DNA of 64,000 nt from Fasciolopsis buskii (GCA_008360955.1 LUCM01006299.1:208597-272596), one strand, 5' to 3'. Shown: positions 23,601-38,177, counted from the first letter of the stretch. Notes: generated by a model not told the origin, from the letters alone. Translations and numbers: made by a program.

Positions 23601-26365
23601 ATTCTTCTATCCATATTAGCTCCATATTTCTTCATCCCTTCAAAACAGGTATAGATAAAATCCCCAAGGAATGATAATGATGGTAAGAGTCTGTTTCTCT
23701 AACAAGGTTAAGAAACAAGCAGAGTGCATGATATAGACTTACAGCAACAAGGGCGATGTGAAAAAATACGGATGAACATACAAAGGTTGGAAATATCAAC
23801 AAGATATTCACTGATATAACAAATAAAGCTGCATTACGCTGGGACTTCACAAGTTTTGACAAATGATTTAAAGACAAACTGAATGGATGGTGGCTACTCA
23901 TCCTTGGCTTGAATGCTCTATGCCGCCATTTGCATGTAGCGACTAGGCTATGGCCTACAATTTTAGACACATCTGAGTAATTGTCTTAGGCGAGCTGGGA
24001 TGCTACTTGGGCCCTGATTTACACTGACCTATCCTTGTTTCCCACGTCAGAGCGTAACTGATGTGAGACCTAGCGAAAACCGCTGTCCCATGGTCGATAT
24101 ATCTCACATACATAACATGCTTGGATGGAGTGTCAAAGATGAAAGACAACCTAAACATGCAGCAACACCCGCGACCGGAGGAAATAAATACAGAATGGGC
24201 AATATAAAATGCATAACCCAAAGGAAAGGAGTCCACAAATAACGATGAGTTGGGAAAGTTAGGGAGAGAGCGTATGTGGTTTGTTGGGTATCAATAAGCC
24301 GACCATCGGGGTTTGAGAACAAGAAAGGTGCGATTTGATAGGTGTGTGGGTGTAGCAGACGATGACTGCGGCAGTGGACAGAATTTTGCAACTTTTCCAG
24401 TGGGTTCGGTTCCGCCCGGGGCACGAATGCAACGGCACTTTGAAGGAATTGTCAGTACAGTGGCTGGTGGGGAACAAACAGATCCCAGGCATTATTCGTC
24501 GAAAAGCAGTAAACTGTTGACAGACTGAAAGGGGACTAATAACAACACAATGGAAGACAGGTCTGAGCACAAAACGAGGTAAGAATGGTCACATTTAAGT
24601 GAAATGTCTGCAGGCGTATTTTCTTTGAAACGGGCAGATTAAATCTCGAAAATTAGCATGAAGCCCAGAATTTGGGTTAAAGAACAAGAAAGCGACTGGG
24701 AATTTGCCAACTATGACGGTGTTAATACGGGGACTGACGCGGGCCATGCACCCATTCTAAAATGCATTCCAAGATAAAGTAGCACGTGTGAACAAGCTAT
24801 CCGCACCCGCAATTCTGAGCATTCGAGCCAGATGTATTTCGGTAAAAGCAGTGAAAGAGACCGCACGCCCAATCAAAGTGATTAGAATGGCAGGCGTTTG
24901 ATGAAATCAACCATCGATGGAGCAAGTTGTGGCGAACGTCCTTGGGTGGTACAATGAACATTCTAATTTGTTCTTTAAGTCTACAGCTAGAAATATAGAG
25001 GGGGCAATACGAAATGGAAGCTACTGAAGCTATAAGAAGACTCGTTTAAACTCAGCGCAAGGCAGCGGCCGTTTTGAAGGCGGGCAGCCATCAGGCAACC
25101 ATTGGCGAAGATAGGGTATTAGACCAGGAAATTCTTTATGAATTCCCAACCGTCGGTGGTCTCGAAAAGGCGTATCAATGGAAGAAATCAGCGGCTGCAT
25201 GGTGGGATAAGCCACGGAGTTGAAGTAGCGTTCAAATTCAGCGCCCCATTGCTGGTTTAGAAAAAACGAAGTGTGAATTATCACACCTAGTGGTTTTTTG
25301 AGTTCTGTCGTCATTTTAAGGAAAATATCGAAATTTGATTCTGTGACAAACGACTGGAATAATCTAATTATCCCTTGGTCGAATCAGGTCTGGAGTTTTC
25401 TTGACAGGCAATGGTATAAACGAGCGAAAGTATATTACAGGAACTGTTTGGTACCGGACATGTAATTGTGCTGGCGTCGTTTGAGGTTGCCATTAGCCCT
25501 GGGAAGTCGTCTCATGGTTGGCCGCACATGGCGGTTTACGCGACTAAGCTGTGCAGTTCTGCAGACACTGTAAAGCAGTTAGTTTACTTGGTCAAGCTGT
25601 ATTACCCCAAAACAACGCAATTTGCCCTCGTTCACTGCGGGAAATTCGTTTAAACTTATTGAGGAAATTTAGGACTGCGGCAGCGAACCGAACTTCCGTG
25701 ATTTCTGCTAATTTATGATTTCCCACGGTCTTTTGAAACGGAACAGGCAAATCCACCGATTGATTGAGAAAGGATGGGCTGATAAGGAATGTGCACCTAA
25801 ATTTCTTCGCAACGATGGAAGTGCTATTTGAAAAATCTCTCATAGATTAGGTCGCTATGAGGAATTTGATTTTAGCAGAACGGTGGAAGTTTCGGCGAAA
25901 TAGATAACTTTGTTGCATGTGTTTGCAAGGGTGCCATCACGCCGACAAGTCTTCTGTGAAGATTATTTATGGTCAGAAAAGCTGTTTCAAACGCCACCAC
26001 TGTTTGTTGCACCGATTTTCTGCTAGTCCGGTCTCTGCGGTCTTATCGGCCGTGTGCCTAGGCCTACTCCCAGAAGAAAGTGGATGCTCAAGGTGAGTGG
26101 TTTTGGTGAATGCTCTGCTGGAAAGCAGAAAAGATACTTGTCTGATCAAAACTGATTCAGTAGAAGTTTTGGAAAATTCTGCAGATGTTGAAATTGCGAG
26201 CCTGCACACAGATGTAGTACATTCACGGATAGATGATCGCCAGTCTCATTCAAGATACCTCTGGAGGAGGAGGTAGTAGATGTGTTGGACAGCTCTTTCC
26301 GCCAGTGGTTCCAGAGTCCTAGGCAAAATCTCTGAGTATGTGATGTCTTTTCCGGTGGAGCAAGT
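20633..26365. other. Long stretch without recognised genes
   Basis: Several open frames of 60-110 codons occur, such as 21202-21474 and 21474-21809 on the plus strand and 23632-23970 on the minus strand, without motif, conserved block or paired splice sites. The 5' part of the BEL/Pao element may extend into 24600-26365, but I could not identify gag or a zinc knuckle. Confidence 0.45.
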
Positions 26366-27425
26366 TGTGGGATGTTGGGATTAAAGTTCTACCAGGAATT
26401 TCTATTAGTTCACTGTTAAGCGTTGATATTCTTGATGCCGATTGGGTTTTGGAACAGAGAAAACATAGCACTGGTGGTACAAATGCTGATCGGACTAAGT
26501 TGGATTGAGTCATCCTTGATCTATTGGGCAACCGGAAGAATTCGAGATTAGAGAAATTTATTTACTTTTGCTCGAAGTTAAACTCAACCTAGCCTTTCAT
26601 GATTGCGAGTTTTTATCTGGTGAGGCTCTAGGAACGTCGTTCGCAACAGAAGACAAGAGAACCATGGAAAGTTTGAAGACATCTCAACGCTGATCAACTC
26701 TAGAACCACCGACAATCTGAAAATTGCTGTAACCGAATTCGGGCGTTGCACTAAACGAAGCCGCCAGGCAATAAGTTTCTGAAAAATTTGTAAACTGAAG
26801 TACAATTACTGTATATGATTGTTGATGCGGTGCTCCTATCTGATGAGATGGAAACTGCAATCTTACTCGGCAGTGGCTGCTTTAGTATTCTTTGGTGAAT
26901 CCGAAGATCACGGATTACGTTAGATTGATTGCCGACATTGCCGCAATTCACCAAAAAGAAACACTGAAAAACGTCTACTGTAGAGCCCTTCTTGTGCTCT
27001 TAATTTGATTAGCATCATTCGATGACTTCGTCTGAATCCGGATTTTCTTTCAGCCGATTCTAAAGACATGTCCCTACATGTTCATGAAGTAGACTAAGAA
27101 GCTTTTAGATTTGTTTGGTGGCCGGAAGCTGATATCCCAAATAAATGTGCATAAATTATTTTTACACCCATCAAGAACCGTTTCTTCCTGGTTTTTGCTA
27201 GTTTGGCTCAGCGAAAAGTGGCCTTCTGATCTAGTTATCAGTTTTAGGCTGCGGTATTTGATGTTGTCATGCGTGAATTTTACGTCGACAGTTCTCTGGT
27301 GTATTTACGCGATTCGGCGAAAGCGGTCATGGATGGATGGCATATTTTTTGAAGTTTGGAAACATCCGATTAAACAGCTAACGATCAAACAGGCTGGAAC
27401 TATTGAGTACAATTTCTGCCGTTAA
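26366..27425 (+). mobile_element. Decayed BEL/Pao LTR-retrotransposon, protease-RT part
   Basis: Plus-strand frames interrupted by stops read ISISSLLSVDILDADWVLEQ at about 26395-26455, the block that follows the protease and leads to RT in BEL/Pao polyproteins. EDKRTMESLK follows near 26660. Then EAFRFVWWPEAD lies at about 27096-27132, the RT motif before the palm. FYVDSSLVYLRDSAKAVM lies at about 27279-27333, where the RT catalytic box FYVDD is FYVDS. GG-type helix remnants (FFEVWKHPIKQLTIK) follow at 27345. The loss of the second catalytic Asp and many stops make it inactive. LTRs, integrase and exact ends were not found. Confidence 0.72.
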
Positions 27426-28785
27426 ACAGAGGTGTTGTGTCAAACGTGTGAATGCCGGGTATTTTGATTAATGGGTCTGACATGGGTCCACCAATTGTCA
27501 AGAGTATCGCAACGTAACAGTAAGCTGGGGTCTATGATCATTCGGTTTGTGCTGGAAGGCCGAAATGACCTGTTTTAGGACCTCATCAAGCGGGATGATC
27601 TAAAGCCTGAACAGTACTTGATGAGAATAGAGCGTCCCGTATACCGAGGTGGTTTTCGCGAACTGTTAAAACTGAGAAGTACCGTTTTCTGGAAATTTCG
27701 GAAGTGCGATAAGATGCGTTGGCTTACCTTCTGTTTCCTTCTGATGCACGTCTAGCCTTGACGGGCACGACGCTGCTAAACCTTGCGTAATAAATCCAGT
27801 TAAAATTATTCTCCTTGGCCCTCACTGAGGGAGTAAATTCTTGCCTTTCCATTCTGGCGTACAGATAATTTAGCCCGTCGCAATCTCTGCTGCTGACCAA
27901 GGACACCTCTTTAATATCCGTGACTATCAATGACCATAAATTTTACATGCGGGAAGGAGAAACATTTTCTCCTAATCACGGCTTTAAACGCCGCGGCAAT
28001 GCCATCCCAGAGAACCCAGCGCAAACCAATAATTTCAGGGCAAGGGATGGGGGAACAGGCAATGGTAGTTGCCGTGCTTCAAAAGAAGATACGTCTTTTT
28101 AATAATGAGCTTGATGCAAGTGCAAGAGCAGCAAGACAGACTTAGAATACCAGCGCAACAGCAACAGATGCGTGAAGTGCGAAGTCTTCCTAGGTAAGGC
28201 TACCAATTCGCATTCGATCTTTGCAAATCCCATTTTTTCCGATCAGAGAAAATTGTACATAGAAAGCGCGAAAACGCCCAAATCTTGTGAAAGGGCCTAC
28301 GTTAGAGGTGAATAATCCAGCCTCCGTAAGACAAACTATCTCTCACGGGAAAAAAACCATTAGGTGAAATAAGTTGGTTAGACAGAATGGAAGCCGACAA
28401 ACTACTCCCTCTCCAACAACTTAAGGTGAATCCTAAACAAGTGTAACCCCTACTGCCATGATTGCTCGATTTGATGACACAGAATTTCATTCTCTCACTA
28501 CAAGAGAAACGGGCAATGCATCTTCGGCTGTGGTCAGCACGCCCAGAATTATACTCAACGTGAAAAAGCTAACTAGCTGAGAGCAAGCTGGGCATGACAT
28601 CCAAAACAATTCCCAAAGAACTGGTGCCGTTCAAAGGACCTGTCGCTGGCAAGCCACGAGAGAATGCCCAGACTTGTGGTTAGGTCACACTAAACAGAAG
28701 AGAACCTCAAATAGAGGTCCCAAGGTAGCAGACGAGGAGACCAGGAACAATCGGTAAAATGTTTCATCCTGTTTTTGGAAGGCGG
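27426..28785. other. No feature recognised, possible continuation of the BEL/Pao remnant
   Basis: Stop-rich in all frames. The RNase H and integrase of the upstream element could lie here but no motif is readable. Confidence 0.4.
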
Positions 28786-30800
28786 TAGGGATGGACCGTC
28801 TCACTGGACGGCTGCCACCCACGCCGGATGATCGAGCTTTGCCGCCCACTGCACCGCTAACTTTACCCAAGTTCACGTCTCACAATGCAACTCATACCCT
28901 ATCCAATACCACACACAAATCCAAGTTTTCTGTCTTTTCGTTCACCCCCATCAACAAGCCAGCTGAAGACGGTGATACTCCATCGGCTCCTGATCATGTA
29001 CTAAATTGTCTACAAACCAAGCCGCACGTCGTGGGGCTCACAAAACTTGGCAAGCCTGAAATATTATATACTTAGAGATCCGCGTCCCAAGATACAACGT
29101 TAATAGACAAGATTCTAGCAGCGGACGTGCGGGAGGGGTAATTCTTTACCAAAACAAATTTCTTCCTCCTTCGACCTTATTTGAAGAAATCCTTTCCAAA
29201 AAATTTGGTACCGTGTGGTTAGCCTTCTGCTTCTGAAAGTTTTAAAACTCTTGCTAGAAGTAATCTGTTGTTCTCAAGCTAACATACAAAACACTTTTGA
29301 ACATCTTGTTTGAAATATGGAGAATGCTGTCGCCGTCATCAAGCCATCAAACCGCCTGGCTTGGACGAGGTTCCCTCCCTTCCCTTTCGGAAAACCCGAC
29401 AGTGCATTTCTGTTACCAAATCTGTTTACCACTTTATTTTCTACTGGGGTGTTTCCTTTCATTTGAAAGTCTCCACCATTTTTCCGTTCCACAAAAATGG
29501 TCCACTGCACAATCCACAATCTGCAATAAACCATACGCAGGTCTCAACCAGACTCATGGAGAGGAGTGTTAAAAAAATCCTACTGGCTTTTTCGCAACCA
29601 GCATCTTCCTTGGTAAATCCCAGCATGGTTTTCTTAGGTACAGGTCCTACACACTACGCGGCTTTGATTTTTTTAATCTGGCCACTAAATGTCAATAAGA
29701 AAAAGGCCGTTGTAATGATCTTTCTTGACAAGACCAAGGCATTTGATCGCGTTCCCCATGAGCGAATGGTAATAAAAATCACATCCTATGACTTAGCAGA
29801 TCCGCTGTATTCTTGTTTGACGTCCTAACTGTCCGACCGCTCTCAAGTAGTTTGTATCAACGGAACCCAACCCCGACCCCAGGCAATCACTGGCGGTGTA
29901 ACAAAAGTCAGTGACTCAGTTCCTAGTTATTCCCGCTCCATGTAAATGACAAAGCGCACCCTTGTTATTCAATTATGATATCAAGCTAAACTATCCGTTC
30001 GAACTGTCTTCCATACCGAACACCGTGACCAGTTTCATGGAGGACAACTAGACCGGTGGTGTTCGCAATGGGCAATAGACTAATCAGCCAGAAAGGCGCT
30101 GTTCTTACCTATAAGTGTCACATTCCTCCGGGGAGGGTCTTTATGAACGATCGCCAAATACTAACAATTTATTATGTAAAGGATCCGATCATCGATCTTC
30201 CACAGGCAACCGGTTTCCCAAATTGCAGGCGCGAATAGTACTAGCGGCCCCATCGGTAGAACACTCCGCGCCCTAAGATGCTATACAGATAACATTGTAG
30301 TCCACAACTGGAGTACAGGATGACAATCCTCTCAAAAATGCCCAGAGCTGATCGGGTTGCAATAGAAAAGTGCGACTGGCATTCACAAGAAGACCTGTTA
30401 TTCTAACATCAAGCCTTAGAGAGAACGATGTGGTCTGCTGCAGCATAGCCCCAATTGGTTACGTCGTGATAAGCCCAAATTCAATTCCCTTTTCAAGCGC
30501 TTTAGTTCGCAAGCACACGCGCTTGGAAACCCCACCCCGTTCGCTGACGAGCGTTTCTAACCACAGAGTGACAACTTTTATCCCTTGGAAAATCGAAACA
30601 TCCCTTAAGTTCGATTTCTTCACAATAGTTTACTCTACCTTATGAACTAGGTTACCGGACCCTGTCCGGTCCTGCCGCAGTTTAGCAGTTTTCGAGTGTA
30701 TATTGTCAGAATTTCTCAACGCATCATCATTTACCAGTCTAATTGGAATTACTATCAATCCAGATCAATCTTCTGAATGCTGCCTAGACCCTTCTCTCTA
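28786..30800 (+). mobile_element. Second decayed CR1-like non-LTR retrotransposon
   Basis: The endonuclease part at about 29010-29240 reads KPHVVGLTKLGKPEILYT and then YNVNRQDSSSGRAGGVILY and EILSKKFGTVWLAF, the usual LINE pattern ending in a stop. RT follows at 29310-30100: a TIFPFHKNGP block, TRLMERSVKKILLAF, then VVMIFLDKTKAFDRVPHERM (motif A with FLDxxKAFD), LSDRSQVVCINGTQ, and a decayed DNxxG/YADD region. The C-terminal region around 30330-30800 reads KMPRADRVAIEK and ITINPDQSSEC. Frames shift at least five times. The 3' end was not found, because no tandem tail is visible. Family is close to, but not the same subfamily as, the copy at 2640-5432. Confidence 0.78.
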
Positions 30801-32428
30801 TCTCAGCTAAGGAATCCAAAGCTGTGCCAACATGTACCGGTTCCTTCTAAACATTAATGAAAACGACTCAGCCATTATACCATCCGTACTGCTGTCCCAT
30901 CAATATGTGTAACTCGGGTCCCTAGTTTTTCGTTCAAACGTCCGACCTTAGGAAGGTTTAGTAGTCACCACAACCTCAACCCGACACCCAAACCAGACTA
31001 CTTCGCTCTTTCGTGTTTCAGATCCCGCACCTAGGCTATAAATGTTATTAACACTTCCGCCGTTTAAAGGGCAAAGCTACAAGCTTTTTAATCATGTTGG
31101 GATGCTGCTAGCCAGATCTGGCGCTCGAAAACTGGGCCGTTCAACCCGAAACAAGCGGGTGATCTATTTGGATGTCCTAAATTAGGCGGACTTTCATGAT
31201 CAGGCAAAAAGGCGATTACTGGTGCCGCTGGATTGACTCGCGTACCCATTCAAATTCTTTCACTTACTGCTGTCTCAGATCAGAACCTACTAATTATTTC
31301 CATCCAAGCACCCAATTCTTACTGGTCTTCACCTCCACAGCTCCATTATTCTGTCCATTTCTTACCTTAGTTTCCGTTCGCGGTCTCAGGCCATATTTGG
31401 ACATTCGCCATCCAGCCCCGTTCACGGTTTCCACAAGCGGCACTCACATTTAGTGCACCTTAACACGAAGCAACTCGCAGTCCTTTGCTAACGGAAGGCG
31501 AGAAAAATGATTAGGCGCAAGCCTTCAAATTTCTGAAGCAAGTGACAGCAATACAAACAAACAATCATTTTGGATTTTTTACGCCTGCGGCACAACCGAC
31601 CGCACTTTGAAACCACACCGATACCGTATGCTGAAACCTGGATCCAGAGCCTCGCAAAACTAGTTCTGCTAAGCTAAAATAGATTTTCCGGGAGTGCCGT
31701 TCGCCGGTTGTAAGCGCAAGCTCGCTGGCGAGCTCTAGTCCCCATCTGAATTCCAGCATTTCTGGATCGGTAAACATTAACTGGATCGGGACAATTCGTA
31801 TGATTTCTCGCCCAGGGTGTTCGCGCATAATCGTTCATGGTGCATGTATGCATGGGGATGAAGTGGCGTAAAATCTATTTTTCATTGAGCAAAACATTTC
31901 AAGCGGCGTCAGACGCCAAGGAAGTGTGACGATAACAAAATTAACTAGCTGATATATTTTATTCGTTGAGGTTACTTTTGTCCTGAACTGGGTTGGTGCA
32001 CTGGTATGACAACCCAGAAGTAGGGATTTCATTTATTCGGAAGCTAGGAAAGTGTATTAATCTTAACAGTCCGTGGTGATGTGGAACGCGCGGGAGTATT
32101 CACTATTTCGCCGTCGAAATGAGAGGGATTCATTCTTTAGCATTCGTTCGAAGCGGAAACCGGGCTGCTGGGACGCCAAAGGTATGCCAAAGAAAAAAGA
32201 ACTCGCAGAAGTGGATGCCGATATTTGTGCATACTATCAGACGAAATCTGAATGTCAGTCTGAAATTTGGTCCATTCGTCTTTTATGAGAGCTGAACGGA
32301 AATAACAGCCTGGGACAGGCTATTAGCCGCAGCATTACGTGTGGTACGAATCGTATCGAAATGCATAGACCAGCGGGATTTTAGGGGCGCATCAGGAACT
32401 CTGGAGAAGCTCAAGTCAACCCCAGAAA
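30801..32428. other. No feature recognised
   Basis: The ORFs at 31196-31453 (+) and 31565-31828 (-) are open but lack motifs and splice context. It may include the 3' part of the CR1-like copy. Confidence 0.4.
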
Positions 32429-32894
32429 AATGATTCTAGTTACCCACAAAAGCACGCGGATTTCTGAGGTGCCCACAAATAGATCCTATGGCTACTCAAA
32501 TCAACCCGCAAGGCAGTGAGAAGGAGAAAGGGTCCATAACCCACCCGGAGCTGGTGACGGACTGCCCAGCTCACAAGCCCTTAGAATGATGCCAGGCATC
32601 CTGACTGCACAGTTCCTTTCCCACCATCATCGCCGAAGTCGGTGAATATAGAGCCTTTCGCCTCGTACACCACCAGTGGTTTGTTTGGAAATGGAGTTGG
32701 CCGTCTACTTGAGAATGAATACCAAGTATCGGTCAACTCGATGAAAAGCAGTCGCGACATGACTTCGCCTCACACTCAGTGAAAACACCCCCGCCGAGAG
32801 AAGGCAATGAGCAGGAGTTCCTCGACAAAGGCCATTTAACAGTCACGGTAAGTTAGTAGTATTTCGAGACATCCAGGTAGAGTAGCTATCTCGG
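32429..32894 (+). repeat. Left arm of a 466-bp inverted repeat
   Basis: The reverse complement reappears at 38178-38644 with only a few differences by eye (one near each outer edge). Similarity stops abruptly at both ends. On this strand a 50-codon open frame inside the arm reads SVNIEPFASYTTSGLFGNGV onward. The arms could be the long terminal inverted repeats of one 6.2-kb element, or two inverted copies of a short repeat. Confidence 0.88.
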
Positions 32895-35800
32895 AGCTCG
32901 GAAAATGCATTCCTGCACAGGTTTACAATGATACAAACGCTCAAACGATCGGGCGACTGTAGCAATCCAGGATGTAACTGTATAGGCAAAACATATAGTT
33001 GCTAGTCGGAATTTGGTGGAAGAAGTTTGTCGTGACTGTTCACTGGTGTGATCAGACGGCGAGCAGCCACAGGAAATCACAATTCTCTGCACAAGTCAAA
33101 ATGACGCTGTGAAGAAATGGGGATGGCGTGATCAAACTTCCAATGAAACCCGTATCGTTTTGGTAGCAGAGGATGTGGTGAAAAACGAGGTTTTGTCACA
33201 GACATTGCACCTGAGGCTCAGGATGGAATGAGATGCAGAAGTAGCCGGGGAACGAAGTCAGTGAGATACTTTTCGAACCAACATATGTAGTATAAGTAGT
33301 AAATTGATTGAGATAATCGTCGGGGCTGGGGAAATAAATGCGACAATAGCTGCAGCCTCCGACAGGCGGCTATGTGAAACGGACCACGCCCTAAGAGATG
33401 TGACGAAACAGTGCTAAGTTTGCAGACAATATATGATTGGGTCAGGCCGGGGACTGGAGTGCCCTACTGATAAATGGGCATTGTGCGCTTTAACTCCGAA
33501 GCAAATCTTAGTTCCGCAGAATAAGAAACCTGCCCTCTTACGTTAGGCTCCGAATTAGACTAATAACTTTTGCATGTGTGCACCGAGTTCCGAATGTCAT
33601 GGAGTAGTGTATCGACAAATTGACACAGGAACCGGAACAACCACGTGTGGAAAACACTTCAGCCCTAAAATCCAGGGGTTTTAATCATCCCGGGATTAAA
33701 TTGGTTACGAAGTGGTGCTCATACCGTACGGTGGGGATAACGTTTATGCGACGGCTGGAGGATAGGGCCTTACCTCAACCCTTCAGGGTTAACAAAATTT
33801 TAGTTCAGGCCAAAGGTCACCTATTCATGACTGGGTAAGAAAATAGCGTCCAGGGATTAAGTTGTCGCAGACAGTTAGGCAACAATGAACACATAATGAT
33901 CACCTTTGCCTTCATACCTTAGCAGGACAATGGACCCGAAATCCACGCGGAACTTTCGCGAAGTTGGAGTAGAAAACTGATGGCCTACACAGACCTGCTC
34001 GGTTGGGCTGCCGGAGACAGAAATGCCCAGCTGGAATTGGTCTGGCAAAAGGTCAAGGAAACCGCCCTGGGCTCCGGGAGTAATTTATTCCAATCGAGAA
34101 GGAAAAGCGAAATTATAAATCAGAATTGTGTATCGTGGCGGTATAGAGATCATTAAAGAATGCGGAAGCTGGAGGACGCACAAATCCTAGCAAAGCGAAA
34201 GGAGCCGGAGGCACTTCATGAAGCGTAAGAACTAGGGGATAAACTTGGAGAGAACAGCAGGGTAAAATTTCGGACTAATCTAAATGAAAGCTGCGAAAGC
34301 GACCCAAAATTCATTACCCACTTGCACAATAGCGAAGGGCTTTTCCCTCTGCACTAGGCGATATTCGTGCCACACCTAGAGAATTGCCAATAAACTTGGA
34401 CACCATTCATTAAAAAATATGTAGCCAGTCTCAACAGCGTTGAATGGTTGATGGACTGATGGGCAAGTGGTGCAAAAGAAGGCTGAGAGATCTAAGCCTG
34501 TAAGGGACTGAAGAGTTTCTATTCAATGTGATGGAAACGTTCAAGGTACTGAAGGATATTTCAAGCAAGCTACCGAGGGTAAAACCCAAAAAGATAATGC
34601 AAGGCTGCGGCAGGCCTGCCGCGGGTTAAATGTGCGTGCAATATAATGGTTGGCGTTTGGGACTGGCTGTCATCATCAGTAATATGTACAGAGGATATCG
34701 ACGCTCCTAAAATTCACTGGACGAGATGAGGTCCCAATTATTCCTGGCGGAAGAAAGCCAGAATAGGGAGTGTTAAAGATCAGATCGAGTGTTGCAAGTG
34801 TTTGTCAGTATGATGTCATGAAGTAATGGGGCGCAAAGACGATGTATGTTCTCTTGCTTGAACCGAACGGACTACTATTGCGACCTCAAGGTCACCGGTT
34901 CCCCAGAATTCGGATAGGGGGTGTGTTAATAAATGTCGTAAGAATGAATGGTATGTTTAGCATGCTATTTTGTAGGGGTGACAGGTTTTTAATGTCCTAC
35001 CGTTTAACAACGATAGTTTTCGACAACTACTTCAACTTATCTTGTTGTGCTGCCTTCGATCTGATAGATCCTTTGGTGTCATTTAAATATTCCTTTCGAG
35101 TAGGAAAATTAATGCTGGGAATGTTGACGACTGCATTGTAGTAAAGAAATTGTAATTTATTCTTTTTATTTTTTCCATTTAGTCTTCTTTCCAGGGGGTT
35201 CACTAGCTGCATGCATATGACCTGGATCTCTGTCAGCATGCATTATGAATATGCACTTTTGTGAGATTTACTTATTAATATCCAATTCACGAGCAAATGA
35301 GTAAATTTCTTTTGAAATGAGTAGCCCTTTACTTCGTTTGTTGTCCATGCCCTGAGTAATTCAACACTCGCCTTCAGTTTGTACGGCCAGGGCCTTTTTG
35401 TCGAAGGGGAAAGTTTCCCTTGGCTCTTAGAGGCCAGATGTGATAGCACCTATGCTCAGTGTGAAATCACCTGCTTCTGAAGACCTCCTTTCTCTGACCT
35501 TTATAGCCATTTTCAAAGGGGAGCACTTTAGCATAAAGGAATACCTCATGGTACTTTCAGGGATTCTGTTTTCGATCATTTGTTCACATTTTATTCACTC
35601 CCTAATGTGCTTTGTTGTGGGAATCGAGCATGGTTAGGATAAGGATTTGTGTCGCATTAACGTGTCGCGTAAAAACAATGCTACCTGTGTAGACTGTTTC
35701 CCAATGAACTCGTTGTCTCTAACCTAGACATGGACATACAGGTCGAAAATATACTGAGATATATTTACCATCTGGGGGTCTGTTGTTTTCCGTCATGAAA

Positions 35801-38177
35801 TCGAGTGAATCGACTTCTGCTGTATCTTGTAGCACAGAATTGTTATCTGGCCAGGATAACGACCGCCAACCAACGGGTTATTGAATATGATTTCTGTTCC
35901 AGAACGGTAACTTTCGATTTCAGATGTTTCATTTGACCGCAGATTTCTTCTGACGTTTGTGATATACAGTAAGAATATCTTATCTGCCAGACTTAAATAT
36001 TGCTGATTATTGAAAGTCACTTAATTCATTAACACCACAGTGCCCCGGTGCACCGGTTACGCCTATTCGTCAAGCTTCGTGCACTCCATATCATCGAGAC
36101 TCTATCGCGATTTTCTAGATTCCTGGATATCAATCTAGGTTGACACTTTTGCAATGATTGCCGAAAATGAATTAGCCCTTTTGATGTATCACAACTGATA
36201 GTTGTCCTGAGAAGTAATGAAGCTCGAAACCGCAAGAGTAGTTCAGGCACTTGGTAGTTTGTGTTGCTGAGTAGCCAGAAAAGTGCTGTCTTTTATTACT
36301 ATGTTCATTATGCACAACGAGCATTTAAATATATTTTATTTGTATTTCCAGTATTTAGCTCCTAATGACGTTAAATGTGCTGTAGTCCAAGACCATTCTT
36401 GGCAAACGCCCCTTACAATACTTCAGAATTCTTTGCTACGAAGAGAAGAGTACGACCGTTTTTATAATACATTGCTTCGGTTCTGTCTTGCAATTAGGTT
36501 GTTACTGCTTGCATTCGTAGTTTGTCTGGTTGGCACTTAGTCAGGGTTGTTCTAAACCTGTCCCGATGTTACAGAATATCTTGGGGTATCGCAATGTTTC
36601 CACTGTAGTTGTTTATGTGATGAAAACTTGGCTATTCGATACTGACTAGTCGATGTTGCCATCTGTTTCGCGCTACAGCATTTGCGATATATGGATTGTC
36701 AAATTCAAATCCAGCTTCTAAACTAGCTTCGGTTAACCCTTTTGACGTTTGAATTTCGCTCATTTGGGTTTAATTGAAGGTATCCGGTAGTCTAATTCTG
36801 ATCGAAATGCGTTCGGCAAATATTGTGGTTCATTTGAACTCGGAATGGCTTATGTAAAATTGACGTGTCAGGTTATGTCATCCATTTAAGAGCGAAGGGA
36901 AAAGCTTGAGGTCTGGGCTTCATTTAGCATACAACTAGACGATGGGAACTTAAAGGAGTCGAGAAAATTACCAGTACATGGAAAAAATAAACATATAGTC
37001 TATAGCGCTAGCCGATTTGGTGGAAAGTGATGCCCGTCAGAAACGTTGAAGAGTTTTTTGTCACTGTGGAATTTGAAGCGTTCTGGGTTTAATAAGGACT
37101 GCTTGTCGGATTTGCCGGTGTACGCATTCGATCATGGTACACGAGAGGCGAAGACAAGCTCAATCTGGTGTATCGAGTCTGTCACGAACTGCACAGGGTG
37201 TGGTTTAACGATCAAGACTGAGAGTTGTTGGCCTTTTGTCTAGAAATGCGCAGTTCATACTGATTTAAAGACATAAACCCCGCATGCCAGACGACTCTTG
37301 AATAATATATCGTCTTCATCATCAGGTAGAAGGCAATTCTATCTCATCGTTGAAGCTTTGAACTGCAGTAATTTTTATCGGATAGCTCATTGAAAATGAC
37401 TGCGGACTGTGAAACCAGGCAGTCAATAATATTCGGCGTGGACTTTAGATAACAGAGCAATAGCCATTCTTGTGGAGCCTTGTTTATTAATGCGCATCTC
37501 AGCCATAGGGCGGGGTGAAAGGTATTTGGAAGAATTCACCTTTCAGCATAAGTGAGCTGGGCTGTTGTTCCTTCAAATAATTCCAGTAAGTTTCAAACTG
37601 TTTGGTTGGATATTGTAGATTCTTGTTCCGCTAGAGACAATGTCACTGTTATGGAGAGGTTTATTCCATCCCCATTATATTAAAACTCCCTTATGAATGT
37701 TTGTAAGATGACATGCCAAAAATGTCAAACACTGATGAGACCCCGGGCGACTGTTAGTTAACAATTCTGGACAAGCGTAGGCAAAAGATAATTTAGGGTT
37801 CAAGAAGTGTCTTTTTCTGAATATGGAGGAACTGCTGACGGTCTAGCGGCTTTTTTGAGATTCCTGATGGAAAATTATCGACACTGGTTCTTGCCTAGCT
37901 AAGATTGTGCGCTTTACAGATTTAACGTCGTTGAACAGGTGTTAATGATTTATAGGTCCCACAAAACGAAGCGTTTAGTGGACATCCAGATGACACTGAG
38001 ACGCGTAATTCTTTAAGCAGCTCGAGGGATGTAGGCGCTCCAACCACCACACTGCCATGACCGAGATGGTAAATGACATCAAAATTAACACTTCCGAACC
38101 TGCTGATCTTTAATGTTTGACGTTATTTTTTATCCTCCAGATCCCTAAGTATTTTTGTGGATTGGCGTTTTCTAGGT
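32895..38177. other. 5.3-kb spacer between inverted-repeat arms, content unknown
   Basis: ORFs of 60-100 codons exist (33620-33838, 34842-35141 and 36283-36540 on plus; 36029-36250 on minus). A stretch near 34025-34330 reads LELVWQKVKETALGSGSNLF, reminiscent of a LINE endonuclease-RT linker but not decisive. No transposase signature, DDE triad or RT box was identified. Confidence 0.4.

Noticed and set aside
24003..24570. Cluster of overlapping minus-strand ORFs of 77-106 codons
   Set aside because: Different frames over the same DNA, with no domain or conserved block; I could not support a gene.
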